Origin: Methylacidimicrobium fagopyrum
Lineage (GTDB): Bacteria > Verrucomicrobiota > Verrucomicrobiia > Limisphaerales > UBA11358
Direction of reading: 5' to 3'
DNA length: 58,500 nucleotides
Assembly (NCBI GenBank): GCA_026225255.1
Contig: JAMFSJ010000023.1
Coordinates: 1-58,500, forward strand
Both the position numbers and the translations under genes were made by a program. The notes under the pieces were generated by a model, which was given only the letters and a program-made list of their open reading frames with translations, was not told the DNA's origin and did not search any database. Position 1 is the first letter of the stretch. Each line of letters opens with the position of its first letter. Positions 41,981 through 49,567 of this stretch are shown in pieces.

Positions 41981-42676
41981 TTAGTTCAGATCGAACAACA
42001 ATACTTGCGACGGTTTGTTGGCCGACACTTGCAATTCAGTTTCTTTTTCCACCGCCGCCGCGTCGCCGCCGGTCAACGTCTTGCCGTTCAAAACGATTTC
42101 GCCCTCGGCCACGTGCAGCCAGACATGCCGTTGATTCGCGAGCGGGTGCGACACTTTCTGTCCCGCTTCGAGTTTGGCGATCCACAAATCCGCGTCCTGA
42201 TGGATCGCGATCGAACCATCACGTCCGGCCTTGCTGGTGACGAGATGCAATTTTCCGGTCTCCGCCGTGCGTAATGATTTTTCCGCATAACGCGGCACCA
42301 CGCCCTTGGCATCCGGTTGAATCCAGATCTGTAGCAAATGCACCGCCTCTTCCTTCGACGGATTGAATTCGCTGTGGCTGACGCCTTTGCCCGCCGCCAT
42401 GTATTGCACGTCGCCGGTCTTGATGACGCGCCCGTTGCCCATGGAATCCTTATGCTCAAGCTGGCCGCTCAAGATGTAAGTGATGATTTCCATGTCGCGA
42501 TGCGGATGCGTGCCGAAACCCATGCCCGGCATCACGAGATCGTCGTTGATGACGCGCAAGCTTTGGAAGCCCATCTGTTCCGGATTATAATAATCCGCGA
42601 AGCTGAAGCTGTGGTAGCTGTCCAACCAGCCGTGACTGGCGTGGCCCCGTTCATTTGATTTAAGAATATTTATCAT
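41981..42676 (-). CDS. Pirin-family protein (YhhW-like quercetinase)
   Basis: 231 aa from the ATG at 42676. Bicupin with the metal site in GMGFGTHPHRDMEIITYILSG (given in part: HPHRDMEI) and GDVQYMAAGKGVSHSE, and the second cupin around GEIVLNGKTLTGGDAAAV. Pirins with this motif act as quercetin 2,3-dioxygenases or redox sensors. It is the first gene of the redox operon. LysR-type regulators are often divergent from pirin operons. Here the regulator is 1.4 kb away because two foreign-looking genes lie between. Confidence 0.92.
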   Translation of the reverse strand: MINILKSNERGHASHGWLDSYHSFSFADYYNPEQMGFQSLRVINDDLVMPGMGFGTHPHRDMEIITYILSGQLEHKDSMGNGRVIKTGDVQYMAAGKGVSHSEFNPSKEEAVHLLQIWIQPDAKGVVPRYAEKSLRTAETGKLHLVTSKAGRDGSIAIHQDADLWIAKLEAGQKVSHPLANQRHVWLHVAEGEIVLNGKTLTGGDAAAVEKETELQVSANKPSQVLLFDLN

Positions 42677-42837
42677 GGCTAGACTATGCGCGTGGTTCCC
42701 GCTTCTGTGAAATACCATGATTCTTGCCTTACTATAACTTTAGAGTATACTGGAAATCGTAAATAAAATTAGGCGAGTTGGTATAGTATGAGTCCTTGCC
42801 AGCTATTTTAGAATGAGTATTCTGCCTTTTAGCTTGT

Positions 42838-43509
42838 ATGAAAAAGACTAAAGAACCTGAACAATCAACGGCTAAGTTTCCCTATACGACTAAACCGAGT
42901 TCCCTTCGGAAATTCTTGGGCATGATACCCCAGAAGCCAAAGCCAACAACCATCAACAAGACCTTGCTTCAGTCGTGGGGGTTCAAGGACGGTAATGATT
43001 ATTCACTAGTTCGCGTTCTCAAGGCTGTTGGACTAGTTGGTGGCGACAACACTCCAACACCTGACTATGTGGCATTCATGCATAAAGGAACTGGTCCGAC
43101 ATATCTTGGAAATAAAATCAAACAACTTTACCCGCCATTTTTCGAAGCGTCGCATAGCCCTCATAAAGAACCCAACGACACGCTGGAAAATTTATTTAAC
43201 ATTCATTCTGGGGGTGCGGATGGAACGATGGCATACCAAATTCAAACTTTTAAAGCTCTTTGCGACCACGCTGATTTTTCGGGTAATGGCGCATCATCAG
43301 CGACGGTTCCATCTGGAGTTGGTAGTAGTGCTAAAAAAGTTATTGAAACTAGCGGCGTGAGCGTAGGAGCACCTACAATTCACATTGACCTACATATTCA
43401 TCTTCCGGGAAATAAAAGTCGGCGAGACTACGAATACATGTTTGAGGACATCGCTCGATATATTTATGGCAAAGCGACGGATACAGATTCAACTGAAAGA
43501 CCTGAGTGA
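42838..43509 (+). CDS. DUF5343-family protein, probable component of a two-gene system
   Basis: 223 aa. The N-terminal FPYTTKPSSLRKFLGMIPQKPKP, LLQSWGFKDGNDYSLVRVLKAVGLV and the LGNKIKQLYPPFFEASHS ... FKALCDHADF run follow the DUF5343 pattern (a winged-helix-like, probably nucleic-acid-binding module). The C-terminal APTIHIDLHIHLPG ... YEYMFEDIARYIYGK matches the IHIDIQIHI end common in these proteins. Codon use and AT content differ from the GC-rich neighbours, and the gene interrupts the space between a LysR regulator and its likely target operon, so transfer is likely. The stop overlaps the start of the nuclease gene (GTGA). Confidence 0.82.
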   Translation: MKKTKEPEQSTAKFPYTTKPSSLRKFLGMIPQKPKPTTINKTLLQSWGFKDGNDYSLVRVLKAVGLVGGDNTPTPDYVAFMHKGTGPTYLGNKIKQLYPPFFEASHSPHKEPNDTLENLFNIHSGGADGTMAYQIQTFKALCDHADFSGNGASSATVPSGVGSSAKKVIETSGVSVGAPTIHIDLHIHLPGNKSRRDYEYMFEDIARYIYGKATDTDSTERPE

Positions 43510-44051
43510 ATAGCCCAGCAGACATTTGTGCGGGGTTGGCAATCGTTTCCAAAAAATACGCAATGGAAGCATCTGTTCAACCAATAGGGGAATTCACTAG
43601 CATCGTTGGTGCTCTAGAAAACTTTATGGAATGCGTGCGGTATTTGAATACACGACGTAATGGCGGTGCAGTGCTCTTGTTGGAATCAGAAGCTGACGTT
43701 CAAGACGCAATTTATTTGATGCTTCGGCCTTGGGTAAAAGACTTGATTCCAGAAGATCCAACAGGACGAATCGGAAATCGTTACACAATTAAAGATTTTG
43801 TTTCAGCATCGGCTCGAACAATTATCGAAGCAAAATTCATCCGCGATAAGGATCACGGCAAGTCCATTTCCAAAGAGCTACATGACGATATCGAAAATTA
43901 TCGACATCACCCGCATTGTGACAACATAGTTTTTTTTGTTTATGATCCTGACACACATATTCCTGACTGCGACTCATTAAAGCGTTCTATCCATGCGGTT
44001 CGTATTTATGATGGCCGTCAATTAAATGTGCTTTTAATTGTAAAGCCCTAA
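43506..44051 (+). CDS. PD-(D/E)XK nuclease-like partner of the DUF5343 protein
   Basis: 181 aa from the GTG at 43506, which overlaps the stop of the preceding gene. An N-terminal helical part (residues 1-50) precedes a restriction-endonuclease-like fold: LESEADVQDAIYLMLRPWVKD, then Asp97 in TIKDFV and Glu108-x-Lys110 in TIIEAKFI, the PD-(D/E)XK pattern. ELHDDIENYRHHPHCDNIVFFVYDPD is the conserved C-terminal part of these REase-like domains, which are frequent in bacterial defence proteins. Strict coupling to DUF5343 and AT-rich composition suggest a two-component defence or toxin-like module. Confidence 0.8.
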   Translation: MNSPADICAGLAIVSKKYAMEASVQPIGEFTSIVGALENFMECVRYLNTRRNGGAVLLLESEADVQDAIYLMLRPWVKDLIPEDPTGRIGNRYTIKDFVSASARTIIEAKFIRDKDHGKSISKELHDDIENYRHHPHCDNIVFFVYDPDTHIPDCDSLKRSIHAVRIYDGRQLNVLLIVKP

Positions 44052-44085
44052 CCACTTTCCAAGAATTGACTGTTTTCTAATACGC

Positions 44086-44979
44086 ATGGAACTCCGCCAT
44101 CTCCGTTATTTTGTCGCCGTTGCCGAGGAAGAAAATGTTTCGCGCGCAGCGTTGAAGCTGCACGTGTCGCAGCCCGGCATCAGCCGGCAGATCCGCGATC
44201 TCGAGGACGAGATTGGATTTCAACTCTTTGAACGCAGCGCAAAATCATTGCGGTTGACGGGCGCGGGGAAAGTTTTTCTGCCGGAAGCCAAAGCGGTGCT
44301 ACAACACGCGGAGGACGCCGTGAAAAAGGCCCGCGCGGCCATCAGCGCCACGCATGGCGAAATCCACGTCGGCTACGCGCCGTCGTTGACGGTGCAAATT
44401 CTGCCGCCGACGTTGCGCGGGTTTCAGGGGAAATTTCCGAACGTGCGCGTGGCGTTGCACGATCTGTCCACCGAGGAAATGTTGACGCAGTTGCGCAGCG
44501 GAAAATTGTCGGTCGCACTGATGGTGCGGCTGGAGCAAAAAATGTTGAACGGATTGGACTTTCAAGAATTGACGCGTTATCCGATGCGGGTGGCGGTCGC
44601 GCCAAAACATCCGCTGGCTAAGCTCAAAGCGATTAGTCTCGCACAACTTGCGCGTGAACCGATCATTGCCTACAGCCGTGAAGATTATCCCGAGTATCAC
44701 GCGATGCTCGCTAAAATATTTGCGCCGGCTGGACGCATGCCGCGCATTGCCGAGGAACACGATGGCGTGAGCGGCATTGTGCTGGCGGTGGAATCCGGCA
44801 GCGGCTTCGCACTGGTGCCGAGTTGTGTGGAGTGCATGGTCGGGCCACGGCTGAAATTGATTCCACTGGCGGCGGAAGTGCCGGAAGTGCCGGTCATCGC
44901 CGCGTGGAAAAAAGAGATGCTGACGGAACCGGCCAAACAATTTATTGCCACGGCGGTGGCGGTCTCGAAGAAACCATGA
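44086..44979 (+). CDS. LysR-family transcriptional regulator
   Basis: 297 aa. The N-terminal winged helix MELRHLRYFVAVAEEENVSR, ALKLHVSQPGISRQIRDLE and FQLFERSAKSLRLTGAGKVF is followed by the effector-binding domain (GEIHVGYAPSL ... FALVPSCVE). It probably regulates the divergent pirin-nitroreductase-monooxygenase operon in response to an aromatic or quinone effector, though it is now separated from it by the DUF5343/nuclease pair. It begins 34 bp after the nuclease gene, so read-through from that unit is possible. Confidence 0.9.
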   Translation: MELRHLRYFVAVAEEENVSRAALKLHVSQPGISRQIRDLEDEIGFQLFERSAKSLRLTGAGKVFLPEAKAVLQHAEDAVKKARAAISATHGEIHVGYAPSLTVQILPPTLRGFQGKFPNVRVALHDLSTEEMLTQLRSGKLSVALMVRLEQKMLNGLDFQELTRYPMRVAVAPKHPLAKLKAISLAQLAREPIIAYSREDYPEYHAMLAKIFAPAGRMPRIAEEHDGVSGIVLAVESGSGFALVPSCVECMVGPRLKLIPLAAEVPEVPVIAAWKKEMLTEPAKQFIATAVAVSKKP

Positions 44980-45152
44980 TCAGAGCGGGTGGCACCGGTC
45001 TCTGGCTGGTCGTTTCGGGCGGAGATGGGTTTTGGTTTACGCGGGTCCTATAAACGATTGAAGCCCAAAAACGAAATTCAGCGAGACGCTGGATTTAACG
45101 GGCGAAACGCCCGGGCCACCGGAAAAGGGCTTCTGCTATTTTAAAAAACCAC

Positions 45153-45181
45153 TTGACGCATTTTCATTTTCAAGGCAACAT
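45153..45181 (+). promoter_or_regulatory. Possible sigma70-type promoter of tetR
   Basis: TTGACG at 45153-45158 is a good -35 box; CAACAT at 45176-45181, 17 bp away, is a weak -10 box that overlaps the TetR operator. Confidence 0.4.
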
Positions 45182-45198
45182 ACCAACCAGTCTGTATG
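45179..45198. promoter_or_regulatory. TetR operator 1, overlapping the tetR start codon
   Basis: CATACCAACCAGTCTGTATG is an imperfect palindrome that contains the tetR ATG. It has the same half-sites as the site at 45905, which implies autorepression. Confidence 0.7.
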
Positions 45199-45834
45199 AT
45201 AACTCGAAACTCAATTCCTGAACTTCCGGAAACGAAACGCAAACTCGTGGATGCGGGCGTGACCTTGATGCGCGCGCGCGGTTACAACGCCACGACCGTG
45301 GACGAGATCTGCTCCAACGCCGGGGTGACCAAGGGTGGTTTTTTTCATTATTTTAAGAGCAAGGATGAATTGGCCAAGGCCGCCTTGGCGCGTTTCTATG
45401 AAGGCAAAGCGCAAGATTTCGCGGACGCACCTTTTCGCAAATTGGTCGATCCGCTGGACCGGGTTTTCGGTCGGCTGGATTATGTTAAAAAATCCATCGG
45501 CGGCCCGGCGCAACTGACCAAGGGTTGCTTGATTGGCGTGTTTGCCCAGGAATTGTCCTTCACGAATCCCGAACTTCGTAGCGCTTGTCAGGAAGCACTA
45601 TTGCGGACGGCGAATGATCTGGAAAAAGATCTAGTGGAGGCAAAGGCGCTGTATGCGCCCACGGCGGATTTTAATCCAAAAAAAGTTTCGCTGTTTTATG
45701 TCTCCTTCATCCAAGGTGGATTGTTGGTCGCCAAGGCGGCGGAAAGCAATGCGGTCTTGATGGACAACATTGAAAATTTTCGCAGCTATCTGCAAAGCTT
45801 GTTTGGTTCGACCAAAAAAGTTGGCAAAAAATAA
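45196..45834 (+). CDS. TetR-family transcriptional regulator
   Basis: 212 aa. The N-terminal HTH region (VTLMRARGYNATTVDEICSNAGVTKGGFFHYFKSKDELA, given in part) is typical of the TetR/AcrR family of the NemR/AcuR type. The C-terminal ligand domain includes GGPAQLTKGCLIGVFAQELSF. The gene lies directly upstream of a membrane protein and an EmrAB-type efflux pair in the same direction. Two matching palindromes, one at its own start and one before the efflux genes, suggest it represses itself and the pump until a toxic ligand binds. Confidence 0.92.
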   Translation: MITRNSIPELPETKRKLVDAGVTLMRARGYNATTVDEICSNAGVTKGGFFHYFKSKDELAKAALARFYEGKAQDFADAPFRKLVDPLDRVFGRLDYVKKSIGGPAQLTKGCLIGVFAQELSFTNPELRSACQEALLRTANDLEKDLVEAKALYAPTADFNPKKVSLFYVSFIQGGLLVAKAAESNAVLMDNIENFRSYLQSLFGSTKKVGKK

Positions 45835-45904
45835 CCATTCATCTCGAAAGGTAATTCATCATGAATGTTCAAAAACAAATCATACCTGCTTTAATTCAAT
45901 ATGC

Positions 45905-45922
45905 ATACCAACTGGTCGGTAT
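45905..45922. promoter_or_regulatory. TetR operator 2, upstream of the efflux operon
   Basis: ATACCAACTGGTCGGTAT is a near-perfect palindrome (two mismatched pairs) sharing ATACCAAC and the GTnnGTAT half with operator 1. It lies 72 bp before the first membrane-protein gene of the efflux operon. Confidence 0.72.
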
Positions 45923-45993
45923 TGTGGTTTCGCTTTTAGGTTGAGCGATGAAAATGAATCCGACCAAACACCATTCTTTACTCTGAAAATGAC

Positions 45994-46716
45994 ATGACGA
46001 CGACTTTCTTCATGGGATTTGTGGCATTGATCACAGCGGGTGTCATCACTTTGAGCGCCCGTTACTTTAATCGGCAAAGCGCAGTTCCCGGTGCGGTTGG
46101 CTTGGTCGGATGGTTGCTTTATGTCGGTCTACTGGGGTATTTCGGCGTGGCTCGGAACACAACTATGCGTCCGCCGGGGATTGCCTTTATTTTAATTCCC
46201 GTAGTTATCTTTCTTGGCGTTTTTATTTTTCGAATGACGTCGGCTGCGGGGCTAGGTGTAGTGCTGGCGATTCCGCTTTGGATTATTCTCGGCGCGCAAA
46301 GTTTTCGCATGGTCGTTGAATTGTTCCTTCACCAACTTTGGCTTAACGGTCTCATCCCCAAAATGCTGACCTTTGAAGGGGCGAATGTGGACATTTTTAT
46401 CGGCCTCTCGGCGCCGCTCATCGCATGGTTATCCACGCGTGGAAGCTCGGGTCGGAAACTTGTTTTCATTTGGAATGTGCTGGGCCTGCTCGCGCTGGCG
46501 AATGTGGTGATTCGCGCGTTGCTGACCGCGCCCGGTCCGTTTCACTTCATCCACGCTGAAGTTCCCAACCTGATGTTTGGCACGTTTCCCTTCATGTTTA
46601 TTCCGGCATTTTTTGTGCCTTTGGCGGTGGTCTTGCACGTGGTCGCTTTGCGGGCCAGTTGTCTTCACATGCTAAATCAACGCGGTTCGATTTCAACCAA
46701 CCTAATTAATTTATGA
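45994..46716 (+). CDS. Multi-pass membrane protein of the efflux operon, 240 aa
   Basis: Seven likely membrane helices (for example FFMGFVALITAGVITLSARY, GAVGLVGWLLYVGLLGYFGV, IAFILIPVVIFLGVFIF and TFPFMFIPAFFVPLAVVLHV). Its stop overlaps the hlyD-type gene start (ATGA), so it is co-expressed with the pump. The pattern VELFLHQLWLNGLIPKMLTFEG recurs in unnamed membrane proteins found beside TetR and MFS genes. It may help pump assembly or modify lipids, but function is unknown. Confidence 0.75.
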   Translation: MTTTFFMGFVALITAGVITLSARYFNRQSAVPGAVGLVGWLLYVGLLGYFGVARNTTMRPPGIAFILIPVVIFLGVFIFRMTSAAGLGVVLAIPLWIILGAQSFRMVVELFLHQLWLNGLIPKMLTFEGANVDIFIGLSAPLIAWLSTRGSSGRKLVFIWNVLGLLALANVVIRALLTAPGPFHFIHAEVPNLMFGTFPFMFIPAFFVPLAVVLHVVALRASCLHMLNQRGSISTNLINL

Positions 46717-47891
46717 ATACGCAAACCCTTTCCGCGCGGCCAGAAGCTGATGTCGTTCAACGCGTCACCTTGTCATCAACTGATACGGCGCAACCCGGCA
46801 TCGAAAATCGGGTAGCCAACGGATCGCCGGCGAATCCTCATCGGCGTTTTTCTCGAAAACAGGCGGTGCTCGTCGGCGTGATTTTAATTATCGGCCTCGG
46901 CATCGCCAAGTTTACCTACGATTGGTGGATGGTCGGGCGTTTCATGGAAAGCACCGACGACGCCTACGTGGGCGGCGACGTGACGGTGATCGCGCCGAAA
47001 GTTGCCGGTTTTATTGCGCAACTTGCGGTGACGGATAATCAACAAGTTCACGCGGGCGATTTGTTGCTGAAACTGGATGACCGCGATTATCGCGCCGCGC
47101 TCGCGAAGGCCGATGCGGCCGTGGCCATTCAACAGGCCACGTTGACGAACCTGGATGCGACGCGACATTTGCAGGCGGCCGTGATCGCGCAAGCCCAGGC
47201 GGAAATCTCGGCGACCGACGCGGAAACCATCCGCGCGCACGACGATCAAATCCGTTACAAACAACTCGCCGCGAGCGATGCCGCTTCGGTGCAAAGTTCG
47301 GAGAAAGCCGACACCGACTATAAACAAGCGCTGGCTGCGGGCGAAAAATCGAAGGCCGGCGTGACGGCGGCGGAGCGGCAGTTGGACGTCATTGACACCC
47401 AAAAATTACAGGTGCAGGCGGCGTTGAATCAAGCCATCGCCCAACGCGATCTCGCGCATCTCGATTTAAGTTATACGGAACTGCGTGCGCCGATTGACGG
47501 CACGGTCGGCAATCGCAGCGCGCAAACCGGCGCGTATGCGACCATCGGTTCGCAATTAATTTCACTCGTGCCGGTCCGCGGTCTATGGATTGACGCAAAT
47601 CTTAAGGAAAGCCAGTTGGCAAACATTCATCCGGGTTCACCGGCGACGATCAAAGTAGATTTGTTGTCGGGCAAAGTTTTTCATGGCCACGTCGTCAGCA
47701 TCGCGCCGGCGACGGGCGCGCAATTCAGTGTATTGCCGCCGGAAAATGCGACGGGAAATTTCACGAAAATCGTGCAACGCATTACGGTGCGGATCGCACT
47801 GGATGACGAAGCCGCGACGCTAGGTCAACTGCGGCCAGGACTTTCCGCGGCGGTGAAAGTGGATACGCGCACCGGAAAAAATGGCCTATGA
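46713..47891 (+). CDS. emrA: HlyD/EmrA-family periplasmic adaptor
   Basis: 392 aa. One N-terminal membrane helix (residues 51-70, AVLVGVILIIGLGIAKFTYD) is followed by the biotinyl-lipoyl-like half FMESTDDAYVGGDVTVIAPKVAG, a long coiled coil of Ala/Gln-rich helices (residues 125-245) and the second half LDLSYTELRAPIDGTVGNRS, ending in LRPGLSAAVKVDT. It bridges the inner-membrane transporter EmrB to an outer-membrane channel such as TolC, which is not encoded here. It overlaps both neighbours by ATGA. Confidence 0.93.
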   Translation: MNTQTLSARPEADVVQRVTLSSTDTAQPGIENRVANGSPANPHRRFSRKQAVLVGVILIIGLGIAKFTYDWWMVGRFMESTDDAYVGGDVTVIAPKVAGFIAQLAVTDNQQVHAGDLLLKLDDRDYRAALAKADAAVAIQQATLTNLDATRHLQAAVIAQAQAEISATDAETIRAHDDQIRYKQLAASDAASVQSSEKADTDYKQALAAGEKSKAGVTAAERQLDVIDTQKLQVQAALNQAIAQRDLAHLDLSYTELRAPIDGTVGNRSAQTGAYATIGSQLISLVPVRGLWIDANLKESQLANIHPGSPATIKVDLLSGKVFHGHVVSIAPATGAQFSVLPPENATGNFTKIVQRITVRIALDDEAATLGQLRPGLSAAVKVDTRTGKNGL

Positions 47892-49474
47892 AAACCGTGA
47901 TCGCCCAACCCGTGCCGGGCAGCGACCTGCCGATGGCCAAAAAAGTTTTGGCGTTCAGCGTGATGTGCGTCGGTTTTTTTATTGCGCTGTTGGACATCCA
48001 AATTGTTTCCGCATCGCTCGCGGACATCGGCGGCGGATTGTCCGCCGGTCCGGATGAAATCTCGTGGGTGCAGACGAGTTATTTGATCGCCGAGATCATT
48101 GTCATTCCGCTCTCGGCGTGGTTGTCGCGGGTCATTTCCACGCACTGGTTGTTTTCCTTTTCCGCGATTGGTTTCACCATCACGAGTTTGATGTGCGGCT
48201 GGGCGTGGGACATTAAGAGCATGATTATTTTCCGCGCGTTGCAAGGTTTTCTCGGCGGCTCAATGATCCCGACGGTTTACACTTCGGCGTTTTATTATTT
48301 TCAAAATCATCAACGCATCATCGCCGCCGCCGTGATCGGCGCCTTGGCATCGCTCGCCCCGACGTTGGGGCCGACGATCGGCGGTTGGATCACGGATAAT
48401 TACTCCTGGCACTGGCTGTTTTTCATCAACCTCGTTCCCGGCATCTTCGTGGCCGTGCTCGTGCCGCTCTTGGTAAAAATTGATCAGGCTGATTTTTCTT
48501 TGCTCAAAGGCGCGGATTACTTGGGCATGATTTTGCTCGGCGTTTCACTGGGTTGTCTCGAATACACGTTGGAAGAAGGTCCGCGCTGGGATTGGTTTGA
48601 AGATAATACAATTTTTGCCACCGCGTGGATTTCGATCGTCTGCGGCAGCGCCTTCATCTGGCGTGCCTTGACCTTCAAAAATCCGATCGTGGATCTGCGC
48701 GCCTTGAAAAACCTGAACTTTGCGCTGGGCTGCTTTTTCTCCTTCGTCACTGGCATTGGCTTATTCACGACGATTTATCTGACGCCGCTTTTTCTCGGAC
48801 GCATTCGCGGCTACAGCGCGTTGGAAATTGGCGAAACGATTTTTTCCACCGGCATTTTCCAACTCTGCGCCATTCCGTTTTACACTGTTCTGGCGAAACG
48901 TTTTGACTTGCGCTGGCTGATGATGTTCGGCCTCGCGTGCTTCACGTTGGGGCTGTGGGAATTCACGCCGATGACGCACGATTGGGGTTGGAAGGAATTA
49001 TTATTGCCGCAAGGTTTGCGCGGTTTTGCCCAGCAGTTCACGGTCGCGCCCATCGTGACGCTGACGCTGGGCGGACTGGCACCTGCGCGACTCAAATCTG
49101 CCGCGGGCTTGTTCAATCTCATGCGCAATTTGGGCGGGGCCATCGGCATCGCGTTGTGCGGAACGATTTTGAACGACCGCACGAATCTGCATTTTCTCCG
49201 GCTCGCGGAACATTTGAATGCCACTAATACTGCGATGACGGAGTGGTTGCATCAGGTCGGCACGCATTTCGCGGCCCTTAACGGTGGCGACTTGATTCAC
49301 GGCCAGGCCATCGCCTTGAAACAACTTTGGTTGGTGACTTGGCGCGAGGCGCAGGTGCAAACCTTCGCCGACGCTTTTCTCGCGATCACGCTTTGTTTTG
49401 CGATCACGACATTAATGGTTCCGCTCCTACGCAAAGTCGCTGCCCCCGTCAAACCCTCGGCGGATGCGCATTGA
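47888..49474 (+). CDS. emrB: DHA2-family drug:H+ antiporter (EmrB/QacA type)
   Basis: 528 aa with 14 membrane helices. Motifs include MCVGFFIALLDIQIVSASLA (motif D1-like), EISWVQTSYLIAEIIVIPLS, FRALQGFLGGSMIPTVYT (motif A/C region) and PTLGPTIGGWITDNYSWHWLF (motif C of antiporters). With EmrA it should export hydrophobic toxins across both membranes. It is the last gene of the TetR-controlled operon and is followed by a hairpin at 49495. Confidence 0.94.
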   Translation: MKTVIAQPVPGSDLPMAKKVLAFSVMCVGFFIALLDIQIVSASLADIGGGLSAGPDEISWVQTSYLIAEIIVIPLSAWLSRVISTHWLFSFSAIGFTITSLMCGWAWDIKSMIIFRALQGFLGGSMIPTVYTSAFYYFQNHQRIIAAAVIGALASLAPTLGPTIGGWITDNYSWHWLFFINLVPGIFVAVLVPLLVKIDQADFSLLKGADYLGMILLGVSLGCLEYTLEEGPRWDWFEDNTIFATAWISIVCGSAFIWRALTFKNPIVDLRALKNLNFALGCFFSFVTGIGLFTTIYLTPLFLGRIRGYSALEIGETIFSTGIFQLCAIPFYTVLAKRFDLRWLMMFGLACFTLGLWEFTPMTHDWGWKELLLPQGLRGFAQQFTVAPIVTLTLGGLAPARLKSAAGLFNLMRNLGGAIGIALCGTILNDRTNLHFLRLAEHLNATNTAMTEWLHQVGTHFAALNGGDLIHGQAIALKQLWLVTWREAQVQTFADAFLAITLCFAITTLMVPLLRKVAAPVKPSADAH

Positions 49475-49491
49475 CGTGAAAAATAAATGAG

Positions 49492-49518
49492 GGCTTTCCT
49501 GGTTGAGCAGGAAATGCC
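49492..49518 (+). terminator. Hairpin after emrB, possible terminator
   Basis: TTTCCTG and CAGGAAA with flanking GGC/GCC pairs form a stem of about ten pairs around a six-base loop. No clear T-run follows, so its efficiency is doubtful. Confidence 0.35.
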
Positions 49519-49567
49519 TTTGCTAACTTCCACTGGGTTCAGCCCTTAACGGTTTCTCTCCTGCCCG

